NCBI GenBank assembly: GCA_003021105.1
Contig: PXRG01000006.1
Location: 1-64,000 of the forward strand
DNA: 64,000 nucleotides
Direction of reading: 5' to 3'
Source of the DNA: Halobacteriales archaeon QS_1_68_17
GTDB lineage: Archaea; Halobacteriota; Halobacteria; Halobacteriales; Haloarculaceae
In this document: piece after piece, positions 39,399 through 47,340 of the stretch
Layout: each line of letters opens with the position of its first letter
Position numbering within the stretch: position 1 is the first letter of the stretch
Made by a program: the position numbers and the translations under genes
The notes under the pieces: generated by a model
Databases searched by the model: none
What the model saw: the letters and a program-made list of their open reading frames with translations, nothing else
Told to the model about the DNA's origin: nothing

Positions 39399-39486
39399 AC
39401 AAAGCCCAGTGGTGTGCTCCCGGGAGGGGGCGAACCGCTACCGGGCGCGGTTCCTCCGCAACACAAAGCCAGTGGTGTGCTCCCGG
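39399..39486. repeat. Direct repeat pair upstream of the GNAT gene
   Basis: ACAAAGCC(C)AGTGGTGTGCTCCCGG occurs at 39399-39423 and 39463-39486, 64 nt apart, identical but for one extra C. On the minus strand the copy nearer the gene overlaps the CTTTGTATT promoter element. It looks like a duplicated promoter or regulator site. A shorter related ACACAAAGC is present at 40130-40138. Confidence 0.7.
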
Positions 39487-39636
39487 ACGCACTGTGTCCC
39501 CGAGCGCGTCCGGGACGCGAGCGCACGCGATTCAAGTATTCAAGTTCGTCCCCGGCGTACCGGACGCGTGGTGAACCGCTCTCTCTCCGGGAAGACGGCC
39601 GTCCGCCGGCCCCACGCGAACCGCGAGGTGAGGTGA

Positions 39637-40095
39637 GTGCGCGTCGCCGTCGCGGGCACGTTCGGCCCGCTCCACGACGGCCACCGCGAACTGTTCCGGG
39701 CCGCCCTCCGGGAGGGCGACGACGGCGTCCTCGTGGCGCTGACCGGCGACGCGTTCGCAAACCGGACGCGCGACCGCGCGGTGCCGTCCTTCGAGGACCG
39801 GAAGGCCGCAGTCGAGGACGCGGTCCGCGACCTCGACCGGTGGGGCCGCGACGTCGAGATCCGCCGTCTCGAGGACGAACACGGGATCGCGGCCGACGAC
39901 CCGGCGCTCGACGCGCTCGTGGTCTCGCCCGAGACCGCCCCCGAACTGGCCGCGATCAACGAGCAACGGCGGGCGCGGGGACTCGACCCGCTCGAAGGCA
40001 TCGTCGTCCCGTATGTGATCGCCGACGACGGCGACCGCATCTCGTCGACCAGGATCGCTCGCGGCGAGATCGACGACCACGGCCGCGTCCGGTGA
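39637..40095 (+). CDS. coaD: Archaeal phosphopantetheine adenylyltransferase (CoaD family)
   Basis: 152 residues from a GTG at 39637, preceded by GAGGTGAGGTG. The nucleotidyltransferase motif GTFGPLHDGHRELF (T/HxGH) is at residues 7-20 and the ISSTRIARGEI motif is at the C-terminus. The central VVSPETAPELAAINEQRRARGLDPLE matches the eukaryotic/archaeal PPAT subgroup. It makes dephospho-CoA from 4'-phosphopantetheine and ATP. Confidence 0.93.
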   Translation: MRVAVAGTFGPLHDGHRELFRAALREGDDGVLVALTGDAFANRTRDRAVPSFEDRKAAVEDAVRDLDRWGRDVEIRRLEDEHGIAADDPALDALVVSPETAPELAAINEQRRARGLDPLEGIVVPYVIADDGDRISSTRIARGEIDDHGRVR

Positions 40096-40598
40096 ACCGC
40101 CCCGATTATCATATCCAATAACTGCAACACAAAGCTTATGTCATATCGCCGCCCTCGTTCCGGTACTGGCACAGAACAGTGCCAGATCCCCACCCCACCA
40201 CCCAACCCCACTCCCATTTCTCTTTGCGCTGACCGATCAGTCACCTCTATCGTCGGACCGACAGTCGCGTCCGGTGCCAGCACCACGCTAGAGAGTCACA
40301 GACAATTATATTGGCTAACGACGTCTAGGGGGAATAACTCCATTAAAGAGTATTAACATTATAGACCATAACATTTTTTTACTGAGATATTGTCCCCCGA
40401 CACGCACATGACACGCGGGACGCCCCGCGCTGGCGACGCGCACAGCGCCGGGACGCGACGACCGATCGCCCGTGGTGGCCCCGTCGACGGCGACGGGACC
40501 GCGACAGTTCCGGCGGAGTTCGTCCGCGCGGGTTCCCGCGTTGCAACTGCCCGAAGGCCGGCACGGTGCCGGTACGTGCGGGCACACAGGTGACACAC
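40096..40598. other. Intergenic region between coaD and aceA
   Basis: About 500 bp without a confident gene. It holds the hairpin at 40166-40185 and an AT-rich block (about 40300-40390) with TATA-like ATTATAG and TTTTTTTACTGAG that could drive aceA with a leader of about 200 nt. An open frame at 40408-40593 (61 residues, basic, ending 5 nt before aceA) has no clear third-position bias and is probably untranslated leader. Confidence 0.5.
40166..40185 (+). terminator. Hairpin downstream of coaD
   Basis: CTGGCAC-AGAACA-GTGCCAG forms a perfect 7-bp stem with a 6-nt loop, 71 nt after the coaD stop, followed by a pyrimidine-rich stretch (about 40186-40225). It could help transcript termination or processing; archaeal termination mainly depends on U-tracts, so this is tentative. 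Confidence 0.35.
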
Positions 40599-41642
40599 AT
40601 GGTCGAAGACCTCGTTAACGACACGGAATCGATGATCAGGGACGTCGACAACAGCGCCGCGCGCGAACTCCGCGAGATGCTCGACTCGCAGGATTACGTG
40701 TTCGCGCCGGGCATCTACCACGCGCTGGACGCGCGGTTGGCCGAGATGGCCGGTCTCGACGCCGCCTACATGAGCGGCTACTCGACGGTGCTGGGCCAGT
40801 TCGGCTTCCCGGACCTGGAGATGGTGACGATGACCGAGATGGTCGAGAACGCAAAGCGGATCGTCGAGGCGACGAACCTGCCGGTGATCGCGGACTGTGA
40901 CACCGGCTACGGCGGCATCCACAACGTCCGCCGGGCGGTCCGGGAGTACGAGAAGGCCGGCGTCGCCGCGGTCCACATCGAGGACCAGACGACGCCCAAG
41001 CGGTGTGGCCACATCGCCGGCAAGCAGATCGTCCCCCGCGAGGAGGCCGAGGCCCGCTTTTCGGCGGCCGTCGACGCCAAGCAGGACGAGGACACCGTCG
41101 TCATCGCCCGCACGGACGCTTACGGGTCGGCCAACGGCGACTGGGAGGAACACCTCGAACGCGGCCGCATCTACGCGGACGCCGGCGTCGACCTCGTCTG
41201 GCCGGAGATGCCCGATCCGTCCCGCGAGGACGCCATCGCCTACGCCGAAACGCTCCACGAGACCCACCCCGAGGTCGACCTCGCCTTCAACTACTCGTCG
41301 TCGTTCGCCTGGTCCGAGGAGGACGACCCCCTGACGTTCGGGGAACTGGGCGACCTGGGGTACAAGTACATCTTCGTCACGCTCTACGCGCTCCACTCCG
41401 GCGCACACGCGGTCTACGAGGACTTCCGGAACCTCGCGGAGAACGACGAGGAGGCGCAGTTCGACCTGGAGCAGCGGTACCTGGGCCACGAGACCGAGAG
41501 CCACCACGAACTCTCCTTCGTCCCGCGGTTCCAGAACATCGAGGCCAGGTTCGACCCCGAGGCCAGGGATCGCCGGGAGGAGTCGGCCGGTTTCAGCGAC
41601 GACGAGGAAGAGGCGGTCATCACCAGCGAGGGCGACGACTGA
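40599..41642 (+). CDS. aceA: Isocitrate lyase (haloarchaeal AceA)
   Basis: 347 residues of the PEP mutase/isocitrate lyase superfamily: [43 protein letters not shown] (metal Asp residues), [20 protein letters not shown] with the KRCGH catalytic-Cys signature, and ARTDAYGS. It cleaves isocitrate to glyoxylate and succinate. Malate synthase follows 130 bp downstream, so the glyoxylate bypass is complete here. ATG 40599 is preferred over an upstream ATG at 40566, which adds an unusual Val/Thr-rich start. Confidence 0.95.
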   Translation: MVEDLVNDTESMIRDVDNSAARELREMLDSQDYVFAPGIYHALDARLAEMAGLDAAYMSGYSTVLGQFGFPDLEMVTMTEMVENAKRIVEATNLPVIADCDTGYGGIHNVRRAVREYEKAGVAAVHIEDQTTPKRCGHIAGKQIVPREEAEARFSAAVDAKQDEDTVVIARTDAYGSANGDWEEHLERGRIYADAGVDLVWPEMPDPSREDAIAYAETLHETHPEVDLAFNYSSSFAWSEEDDPLTFGELGDLGYKYIFVTLYALHSGAHAVYEDFRNLAENDEEAQFDLEQRYLGHETESHHELSFVPRFQNIEARFDPEARDRREESAGFSDDEEEAVITSEGDD

Positions 41643-41735
41643 TCGGGACCGGGCGATAGCGGCTCCCGCCCTCGCCCCATCCAGCCGCGGCTACTGCCGT
41701 TCTCCCGCCGCTGTCTGTCGATTCGATTCGGCCAG

Positions 41736-41745
41736 TTTTAATATT
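41736..41745 (+). promoter_or_regulatory. TATA element of aceB
   Basis: TTTTAATATT lies about 30 nt before the ATG at 41774, within the 131-bp gap after aceA. It gives aceB its own promoter, with an almost leaderless transcript. Confidence 0.55.
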
Positions 41746-41773
41746 GGTCGAGTAGTTTCTGCGAGTGCCACAC

Positions 41774-43072
41774 ATGAACGTATCAGACCAGAGCCGGGAG
41801 TTCGTGCGGACGTTTTTCACCACGCCGACGGCCGTGGAGGGCGAGGACGACTCCGCTAAGATGCTCCGGAGCGCGGTCGGGTTGCGCGGGATGGAGGCAC
41901 CCGACGTCTGGGTGCCGGACAACGAGGACGCGACCGCGCCGAACATGCGCGACGAGGGCGCACAGAACATCATCGACGTCGTCGCCGAAGACGGCGCTGA
42001 CTTCCCGGGCGAGATCCACCCCCGGGTCGTCTGGCACCGCGACGACTCCGGCACTCGCTACAAGGGGTTCGAGCACATACGCGAGATCGCCGACCCCGAC
42101 AACAGCGCCGTCGAGCACATCGACGGGTTCGTCATCCCCGAGGTCGGCGACATCGACGACTGGAAGAAGGCCGACGAGTTTTTCACCATCGTCGAGAACG
42201 AGCACGGCCTCGAGGAGGGGAGCCTCTCGATGTCGGTCATCATCGAGTGTGGCGCGTCCGAACTCGCCATGGGGACGCTCCGCGAGGAGATGGGCAAGCC
42301 CTCGAACAACCTCCAGCGCCTCTTTTTGCTGGTCAACGGCGAGGTCGACTACACCAAGGACATGCGCGCTATCACGCCTACCGGCGAGTTGCCGCCGTGG
42401 CCGGAACTGCGCCACAACACCTCCCGGGCGGCCAGCGCCGCCGGCCTGATCGCGGTCGACGGCCCCTACGACGACATCCGCGACGTCGAGGGCTACCGCG
42501 AGCGCATGCGCGACAACCAGGCCAAGGGGCAACTCGGCATCTGGTCGCTGACTCCCGGCCAGGTCGTCGAGGCCAACAAGTCGCCGCTGCCACCGCGTGA
42601 GGGCTACTGGCTGCTCGACGCCGACGGCCGCGAGGTCGCACTCGAATCCGAGGACGGCGTCGAGGTCTACGACGGCGAACGGGTCTCGCTCTCGGAGACC
42701 GACGCCGGCTACCGCCTGACCGTCGGCGGCGACGAGATGGAACTCGACGGGGACGAACTCCGCGAGGAACTGCTCGATTTGCTGTCGTACGTCCCGAGCA
42801 TGGACGACATCGTCGACTCCATGGAGGAGTTCGAGGCGGCCAAGGAGGCCGGCAAGGGCGCGATCGCGATGACCCAGGCGGCGACGGTCCGCATCGACGG
42901 CGTCGAGGTCGACGTCAGCCGCGACCGGATGTGGGACGAGGCCACCTACCAGGCCCTCCAGACGCCTATCTCGCTGTTCCAGGACGTCTACCGGAACCGC
43001 CCCGACCAGCACGACGACCTCGCCGAACTCTACGGCGAGGACGTCGTCGAGCGCGCGATGAACGTCGGGTAG
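41774..43072 (+). CDS. aceB: Malate synthase, haloarchaeal class H
   Basis: 432 residues. It differs from bacterial malate synthases A and G and matches the haloarchaeal form in length and motifs: FFTTPTAVEGEDDSAKMLRS, DVWVPDNEDATAPNMRDEG, RVVWHRDDSG, SVIIECGASELAMGTLREEMG and TQAATVRIDGVEVDVSRDRM. It condenses glyoxylate with acetyl-CoA to malate in the glyoxylate bypass with AceA. ATG 41774 is 30 nt from its TATA box. Confidence 0.95.
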   Translation: MNVSDQSREFVRTFFTTPTAVEGEDDSAKMLRSAVGLRGMEAPDVWVPDNEDATAPNMRDEGAQNIIDVVAEDGADFPGEIHPRVVWHRDDSGTRYKGFEHIREIADPDNSAVEHIDGFVIPEVGDIDDWKKADEFFTIVENEHGLEEGSLSMSVIIECGASELAMGTLREEMGKPSNNLQRLFLLVNGEVDYTKDMRAITPTGELPPWPELRHNTSRAASAAGLIAVDGPYDDIRDVEGYRERMRDNQAKGQLGIWSLTPGQVVEANKSPLPPREGYWLLDADGREVALESEDGVEVYDGERVSLSETDAGYRLTVGGDEMELDGDELREELLDLLSYVPSMDDIVDSMEEFEAAKEAGKGAIAMTQAATVRIDGVEVDVSRDRMWDEATYQALQTPISLFQDVYRNRPDQHDDLAELYGEDVVERAMNVG

Positions 43073-43234
43073 ACGCCGCGGTCCCGATCGAGCCCGACGA
43101 TCCCGGCCGATCGGCGTCCCGGTTCCGCCCCGGGGCGCGACCTCGGCCGGCACGGCAACCGGTCGCCACGCGTTCGCGGCCCGCCCCGCCCGGCGGGACT
43201 AACGTTTTTACTGCGGATCACTAACGGGCAACCC

Positions 43235-43909
43235 ATGAGGTTCGTCATCGTCGGGTACGGTCGGGTCGGCATGCGGACTGCGCGGACGCTCAAATCCGAG
43301 GGGCACGAGGTCGCCATCGTCGAGCGCGACCCCGGGAAAGCCGACCGCGCCCAGAAAGACGGGTTCGTCGTCGTCGAGGGGGACGGGGGACAGGAGGAGG
43401 TCCTCGAACAGGTCGGGCTGGACGACGTGGACGCGATCGGCGGCCTGACCGGCGACCTCAACACGAACTTCTCGGCGTGTATGGTCGGCAAACACCACGG
43501 CTGCCGGACCGTCCTCCGGATCGACGAGGACTACCGCGAGGAGATCTACAAGAACTACGCCGCGGACGTCGACGAGGTGATCTACCCCGAGCGCATCGGC
43601 GCGGCCGGCGCGAAGACGGCCCTGCTCGGGGGCGATTTCAACGTCCTGGCGGACCTCACGGAGAAACTCACGGTCGCCAGCGTCCGGATTCCCGACGACT
43701 CGCCCGTGATCGGCCGGCGGGTCATCGAGGTCGACCTCCCGGGTGACGCCCGGATCTACGCCCACGGCCGGCAGAGCGAACCGATGTCGATCCCGCTCCC
43801 CCGGACCCGCATCGAGGCCGGCGACAGCATGGCGATCATGGCGGCACCCGACCTGCTGCCCGACATCCGGGCGCACCTCCGGGGCGAGAGCATCGAAGAG
43901 ACGGCCTGA
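43235..43909 (+). CDS. TrkA-type NAD-binding potassium transport regulator
   Basis: 224 residues. The RCK/TrkA-N domain begins MRFVIVGYGRVGMRTARTLKSEGHEV with a GxGxxG motif and acidic strand-2 end (VERD); GLTGDLNTNFSACMVGK follows. A TrkA-C domain (about residues 140-215, KLTVASVRIPDDSPVIGRRV) completes it. It gates a K+ channel or TrkH-type transporter in response to nucleotides; no such transporter gene is adjacent. Its TGA stop is the insertion site of element D. Confidence 0.92.
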   Translation: MRFVIVGYGRVGMRTARTLKSEGHEVAIVERDPGKADRAQKDGFVVVEGDGGQEEVLEQVGLDDVDAIGGLTGDLNTNFSACMVGKHHGCRTVLRIDEDYREEIYKNYAADVDEVIYPERIGAAGAKTALLGGDFNVLADLTEKLTVASVRIPDDSPVIGRRVIEVDLPGDARIYAHGRQSEPMSIPLPRTRIEAGDSMAIMAAPDLLPDIRAHLRGESIEETA

Positions 43910-43992
43910 TAGTGATTGCTGTAAGCCAGTACCGGATCGACCGCACGACGAACCGCGGTCGACACGGTAATTCGTTACAGCAATCAGTATGA
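43907..43992 (+). mobile_element. TIR element D (80 bp) on the trkA stop codon
   Basis: Body 43910-43989, with ends TAGTGATTGCTGTAA and its complement (one mismatch). TGA flanks it at 43907-43909 and 43990-43992; the left TGA is the trkA stop. The interior (GACCGCACGACGAACCGCGGTC) contains an imperfect inner palindrome and is unrelated to copies A-C. No coding capacity. Confidence 0.9.
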
Positions 43993-44166
43993 CGGGTCCC
44001 CCCCCGGTCATTTCTCCGCGAGCGTCGAAATCCCCGGACGTTCTCTCTCCGTGACGAAAACGGTTGGCCGGGCGCGCCGTGGGAGGATGGGAAACTGAGG
44101 CCGGTAGTCGCGCGCCCAGGTCGAGTCGATCCGGCGACGGCACTTAAATCCGCGTCAGACGAACGC

Positions 44167-44310
44167 ATGACGGGAGCCGGATCGACGGGATCCGGCGGAT
44201 CCTCGCCACCGGACGGGGACTCGCGCGGCCGCGCAGCCGTCGGGGGATCTAGCCGATTTCGGTTGCCGAGCGGTCGACTGGATACGCCGAACGGTTTCTG
44301 GAAAGAGTGA
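44167..44310 (+). CDS. Possible 47-residue small protein
   Basis: ATG 44167 opens a Gly/Ser-rich frame (MTGAGSTGSGGSSPPDGDSR) ending FWKE. A good TATA element, CACTTAAATC, lies at 44141-44150, about 20 nt upstream, somewhat close. The frame ends 25 nt before the transporter GTG. It could be a leader peptide or a chance frame; third-position bias is weak. Confidence 0.25.
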   Translation: MTGAGSTGSGGSSPPDGDSRGRAAVGGSSRFRLPSGRLDTPNGFWKE

Positions 44311-44335
44311 TGTATTTCCCCGGAATACGGTTTCT

Positions 44336-45427
44336 GTGGCCATTCGAGTTCGATTTCCCGTCGACCGCAGGATCTCCCTCTCGGTTTCGGAACTCACGGG
44401 GGCGCTAGGTGATTCGATTACAGTCCTCCCGGTCGTCGTGGCCCTGGGCGCGCTCACGCCGGCCTCGCTGCCCCACATTTTCCTCCTGTTCGGCGTCTTC
44501 CAGGTCGTCTGGGGGCTCCGGTACGGGCTGCCGGTCTCCGTCGAGCCGATGAAGGCGCTGGCCGGCCTCGCCATCGCCGGGACGCTCGCGTACGGCGAGT
44601 TCGTCGCCGCGGGCCTGCTCGCGGGCGGCGTCCTGCTCGTGGTCGGCGCGACGGGCACGCTCGGCCGGGTCGAGCGGTTTGTCGGCCGGCCGGTCGTCCG
44701 GGGCGTCCAGTTCGCGGTGGCGCTGTTGCTCGCGCGGGCGGGCCTGGACCTCGCGCTCGGGGGTCCCCGCCTCGCGCTGGCCGGGGCCGCGGTCGCGGGC
44801 GTCGTCGCGCTCGCGGGCTACCGGCGGGCGAGCGCCCTCGCCGTCCTCGGGGTGGGCACGGCGCTGGCGGTCGCCGCGGCCGGACTGCCTGCCCCCACGG
44901 TTCCCGCGCCGACCCTGTTCCCGTCTGGCGGGCCGGCGCTCACGGTCGGGGCGCTGGAGGGGACCGCCGCACAACTGGCGATGACCGTCGGCAACGCCGC
45001 GGTCGCCACCTCGCTGTTGCTCGGCGACCTCTTCGACGCCCGGGTGTCCGCCGACGACCTCTCGACCAGCATGGGCGCGATGGACCTGCTGGCAGTCCCG
45101 CTCGGCGGCCTGCCGATGTGTCACGGCAGCGGCGGGCTGGCGGGCAAGTACGCCTTCGGTGCCCGGACCGGCGGCGCGAACGTCGTCCTCGGGGTGCTGT
45201 ACGCCGGCGCGGCGCTCGCGGCCGGCCTCTGGTCGGACTTCCCGATGGCGATGCTGGGGGTCCTCCTGGGGCTGGTCGCGCTCGAACTCGGCCGGGTCGC
45301 GCTCGCCGGCGACCGCCGCCTCCTGGCGGTCGCCGTCGGCGTCCTCGGGGTGGTTACGAACGTCGGTCTCGCGCTCGTCGCCGGTGTCGGCTACTGGGTC
45401 GTCGAGCGCCGGGTCGCGGACCGGTGA
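44336..45427 (+). CDS. Molybdate/sulfate transporter-like membrane protein (MOT1 type)
   Basis: 363 residues with about ten hydrophobic spans. The paired SLC26-like motifs of MOT1-type transporters are visible: LTGALGDSITVLPVVVALG near the N-terminus, YGLPVSVEPMKALAGLAIAG (P-x-Q/E-P-M-K), and the second-half LPLGGLPMCHGSGGLAGKYAFGARTG. These Gln/Pro-rich loops form the oxyanion path in the family. No ATPase or binding protein is adjacent, in keeping with a secondary transporter. The start GTG 44336 is the first in frame. Confidence 0.88.
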   Translation: MAIRVRFPVDRRISLSVSELTGALGDSITVLPVVVALGALTPASLPHIFLLFGVFQVVWGLRYGLPVSVEPMKALAGLAIAGTLAYGEFVAAGLLAGGVLLVVGATGTLGRVERFVGRPVVRGVQFAVALLLARAGLDLALGGPRLALAGAAVAGVVALAGYRRASALAVLGVGTALAVAAAGLPAPTVPAPTLFPSGGPALTVGALEGTAAQLAMTVGNAAVATSLLLGDLFDARVSADDLSTSMGAMDLLAVPLGGLPMCHGSGGLAGKYAFGARTGGANVVLGVLYAGAALAAGLWSDFPMAMLGVLLGLVALELGRVALAGDRRLLAVAVGVLGVVTNVGLALVAGVGYWVVERRVADR

Positions 45428-45457
45428 GTTTTCACCGCCGGCCGCCCCACCACCGGT

Positions 45458-45550
45458 ATGACCTGGGCCGACCTGTTCGACCGTGCCGCCCGGTACGGCG
45501 TCGACCGCGAGACGATCAGCGAGCGGCTGGCGGCCCGGCGCGATGACTGA
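45458..45550 (+). CDS. 30-residue protein overlapping the PIN-like gene
   Basis: ATG 45458 encodes MTWADLFDRAARYGVDRETI, ending ERLAARRDD, an acidic amphipathic helix-turn-helix-sized peptide with normal codon bias. Its last codons overlap the ATG of the next gene (8-nt overlap), which implies translational coupling. The frame reads like the small partner that often precedes such PIN-like genes, so it may be conserved rather than chance. Confidence 0.5.
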   Translation: MTWADLFDRAARYGVDRETISERLAARRDD

Positions 45551-46019
45551 TACCGCTCCAGACCCCGCCCGGTTCGTCGCCGACGCGGACGTGCTCGCGG
45601 CGGACCTGCTGGTCGATGGTCCTGCCCGCGAGGCGCTCGACATCGCGCGGGCCCACTCGTGGGTGACGCTGGTCGCCAGCGACCACCTGCTGGACGACGC
45701 CGAGGCCGTCGTCGCGGCGTGTGCCGACCCGGACCTGGCGGCCGACTGGCGGACGAAAGTCGAGCGGCTCCGGGACCCCGTCGACCATCCGGCGGGGGAC
45801 CACCCCGCCCTGGCCTCGGCCTACCGGGGCGAGGCGGTCCACCTCCTGTCCTACGACGCGGCCCTCGCCAGCGCGAAGACCGGCGCGGCTCTCCGGGAGT
45901 ACATGGACGTGAGCGTCCGTCCCCCCGACGCGTTCGTCTGCCTGTTCGATCCCGCCGCCATCTACGAGGTCGCCGTCGGCGGCAGCTACCCCGGTCCCGA
46001 CCGCGACCCGCGCGCGTAG
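45543..46019 (+). CDS. PIN-like domain protein (DUF7384-like)
   Basis: 158 residues. The N-terminus RFVADADVLAADLLVDGPAREALD has the Asp pair pattern of PIN nucleases. AHSWVTLVASDHLLDDAEAVV and HLLSYDAALASAKTG (family strand-4 Asp) continue the fold. The C-terminus is DAFVCLFDPAAIYEVAVGG. It resembles haloarchaeal DUF7384. Whether it is an active nuclease is unclear; acidic positions are partly conserved. Coupled to the 30-residue frame upstream. Element E follows 7 bp after the stop. Confidence 0.75.
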   Translation: MTDTAPDPARFVADADVLAADLLVDGPAREALDIARAHSWVTLVASDHLLDDAEAVVAACADPDLAADWRTKVERLRDPVDHPAGDHPALASAYRGEAVHLLSYDAALASAKTGAALREYMDVSVRPPDAFVCLFDPAAIYEVAVGGSYPGPDRDPRA

Positions 46020-46026
46020 CCACTGC

Positions 46027-46140
46027 TCATACTGGTGGCTGTAAGTACGTAAAAACTCGAATTGAGAATCCAGGCGGAAAGAGTCTGTCTCCGCAGATAG
46101 CAGAGACTGGTGAGTAAAAGAATTACAGCCACCAGTATCA
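46027..46140 (-). mobile_element. TIR element E (108 bp) on the ITPase stop codon
   Basis: Body 46030-46137 with perfect ends TACTGGTGGCTGTAA / TTACAGCCACCAGTA. TCA flanks both sides (46027-46029 and 46138-46140), and the right TCA is the TGA stop of the ITPase gene on the minus strand. The AT-rich interior is unrelated to the other elements. No coding capacity. Confidence 0.92.
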
Positions 46141-46797
46141 GTCCGCCGGTTCGCGTTCGGCGAACCACTCGCCGAACTTCGCCAGCGCTCGGCCGCGGTG
46201 GGAGACGGCGTTTTTCTCCTCGCGGGACATCTCGGCGAAGGTCCGGCCGTCGTATTCGAAGATGGGGTCGTAGCCGAACCCTCCGTCGCCCCGCGGCGGG
46301 ACGACGGTGCCGGGAACGACGCCCTCGAACAGCTTGACCGGGCGGCCGCCCTCGCCGTGGCGGACCTGGTCGTCGGTCGTGGCCCGCCCGCGCTCGTCGG
46401 CGGCGACGTCCTGGCCCCGGCGGCCGCGGTCGACCGGCTCCGGGGTGGCCGCGAAGTCGCCGCCGTCGCAGTAGGCGATCACGCATCGGAACCGTGCCCG
46501 CTGGCTGTCCTCCCGGGCGACCAGTTCCTGGACCCGCTCGATGCCGAGGGTGTCCTCGGCGTACGCGGAGTACGGTCCCGGGAACCCCCCGAGGGCGTCG
46601 ACGAACAGCCCGGAGTCGTCGACGATCACCGGCTCCCCGACCTCCCGGTAGGCCTCCCGCGCGCCGCGGGCGGCGACGGCCCCGATGTCGTCGCTCTGGA
46701 CCTCCGTGTAGTCGAAGTCGAACTGCACGACCTCGTCGCCGACGTACTCGCGGGCCTCGGCGACTTTCCCCTCGTTTGTCGTGACGAACCGGAGCAT
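46138..46797 (-). CDS. Non-canonical purine NTP pyrophosphatase (RdgB/HAM1, ITPase)
   Basis: 219 residues. LRFVTTNEGKVAEAREYV (substrate-loop TxNxxK), VIVDDSGLFVDALGGFPGPYSAY and DGGFGYDPIFEYDGRTFAEMS, KNAVSHRGRAL are the family motifs in order. An insertion of about 35 charged residues (PVDRGRRGQDVAADERGRA) lies between the core strands, longer than in bacteria. It hydrolyses ITP, XTP and dITP to keep the pools clean. The TGA stop coincides with element E. Confidence 0.93.
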   Translation of the reverse strand: MLRFVTTNEGKVAEAREYVGDEVVQFDFDYTEVQSDDIGAVAARGAREAYREVGEPVIVDDSGLFVDALGGFPGPYSAYAEDTLGIERVQELVAREDSQRARFRCVIAYCDGGDFAATPEPVDRGRRGQDVAADERGRATTDDQVRHGEGGRPVKLFEGVVPGTVVPPRGDGGFGYDPIFEYDGRTFAEMSREEKNAVSHRGRALAKFGEWFAEREPAD

Positions 46798-46916
46798 ACC
46801 GCCGCTGGGGACCGGGCGGAAAAAGAGCCGTCGGTTTGCCCGTCGCCCGTCGCCCGGAACGTCGCCACTCCGCGGTACGTGGTTTCGACGGGATTTCGAC
46901 GTGAGCGTCGACCGGA

Positions 46917-47183
46917 CTAGTCGACGACGACCTCGACGGGTTCGTCCTCGGCGACCGTCTCCTCGCCGCGCTGTCGCTCGTGCCACAGCAGAGCGCCGGC
47001 GACCAGCAGGACCACCCAGGACCGCCAGCTGGCCAGGTTGAGCGTGTACCCGATGCCGAACGGCTTCTCGACCAGCATCCCCTCGCCGGGCCGCCAGTAG
47101 GACGCCAGCAGCCGCCGGACGCTCGGTCGCTCGAAGTTGTACGGCACGCCGAAAATCTCGCCTGACTGCGGTCTGTCGGCCAT
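46917..47183 (-). CDS. DUF5808 family small membrane protein
   Basis: 88 residues beginning MADRPQSGEIFGVPYNFERP, then SYWRPGEGMLVEKPFGIGYTLNLASW and one hydrophobic span (SWVVLLVAGALLWHE), ending in an acidic tail. This matches the DUF5808 pattern. Function unknown; it is a single-gene unit. Confidence 0.82.
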   Translation of the reverse strand: MADRPQSGEIFGVPYNFERPSVRRLLASYWRPGEGMLVEKPFGIGYTLNLASWRSWVVLLVAGALLWHERQRGEETVAEDEPVEVVVD

Positions 47184-47340
47184 GCCTCACTCTATGACAG
47201 GCACCGTTAAGTTCTTTTCTGGTAGCACGGCCACGGAGGAACGATACGTCCTGTGGTAGCACGGACCGGACGAGGCTTCCCGCGGTCGGACGCGTCCGCG
47301 GGACGAACGTTTATCCGGGACAACCGGACAACCCCGGCCC

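Noticed and set aside
39374-39636. Repeated PGAHHW-coding frame upstream of the GNAT gene
   Set aside because: It is only the translation of the duplicated DNA repeat and has no other coding signs.
40408-40593. 61-codon frame ending 5 nt before aceA
   Set aside because: Basic composition and weak third-position bias; more likely 5' leader.
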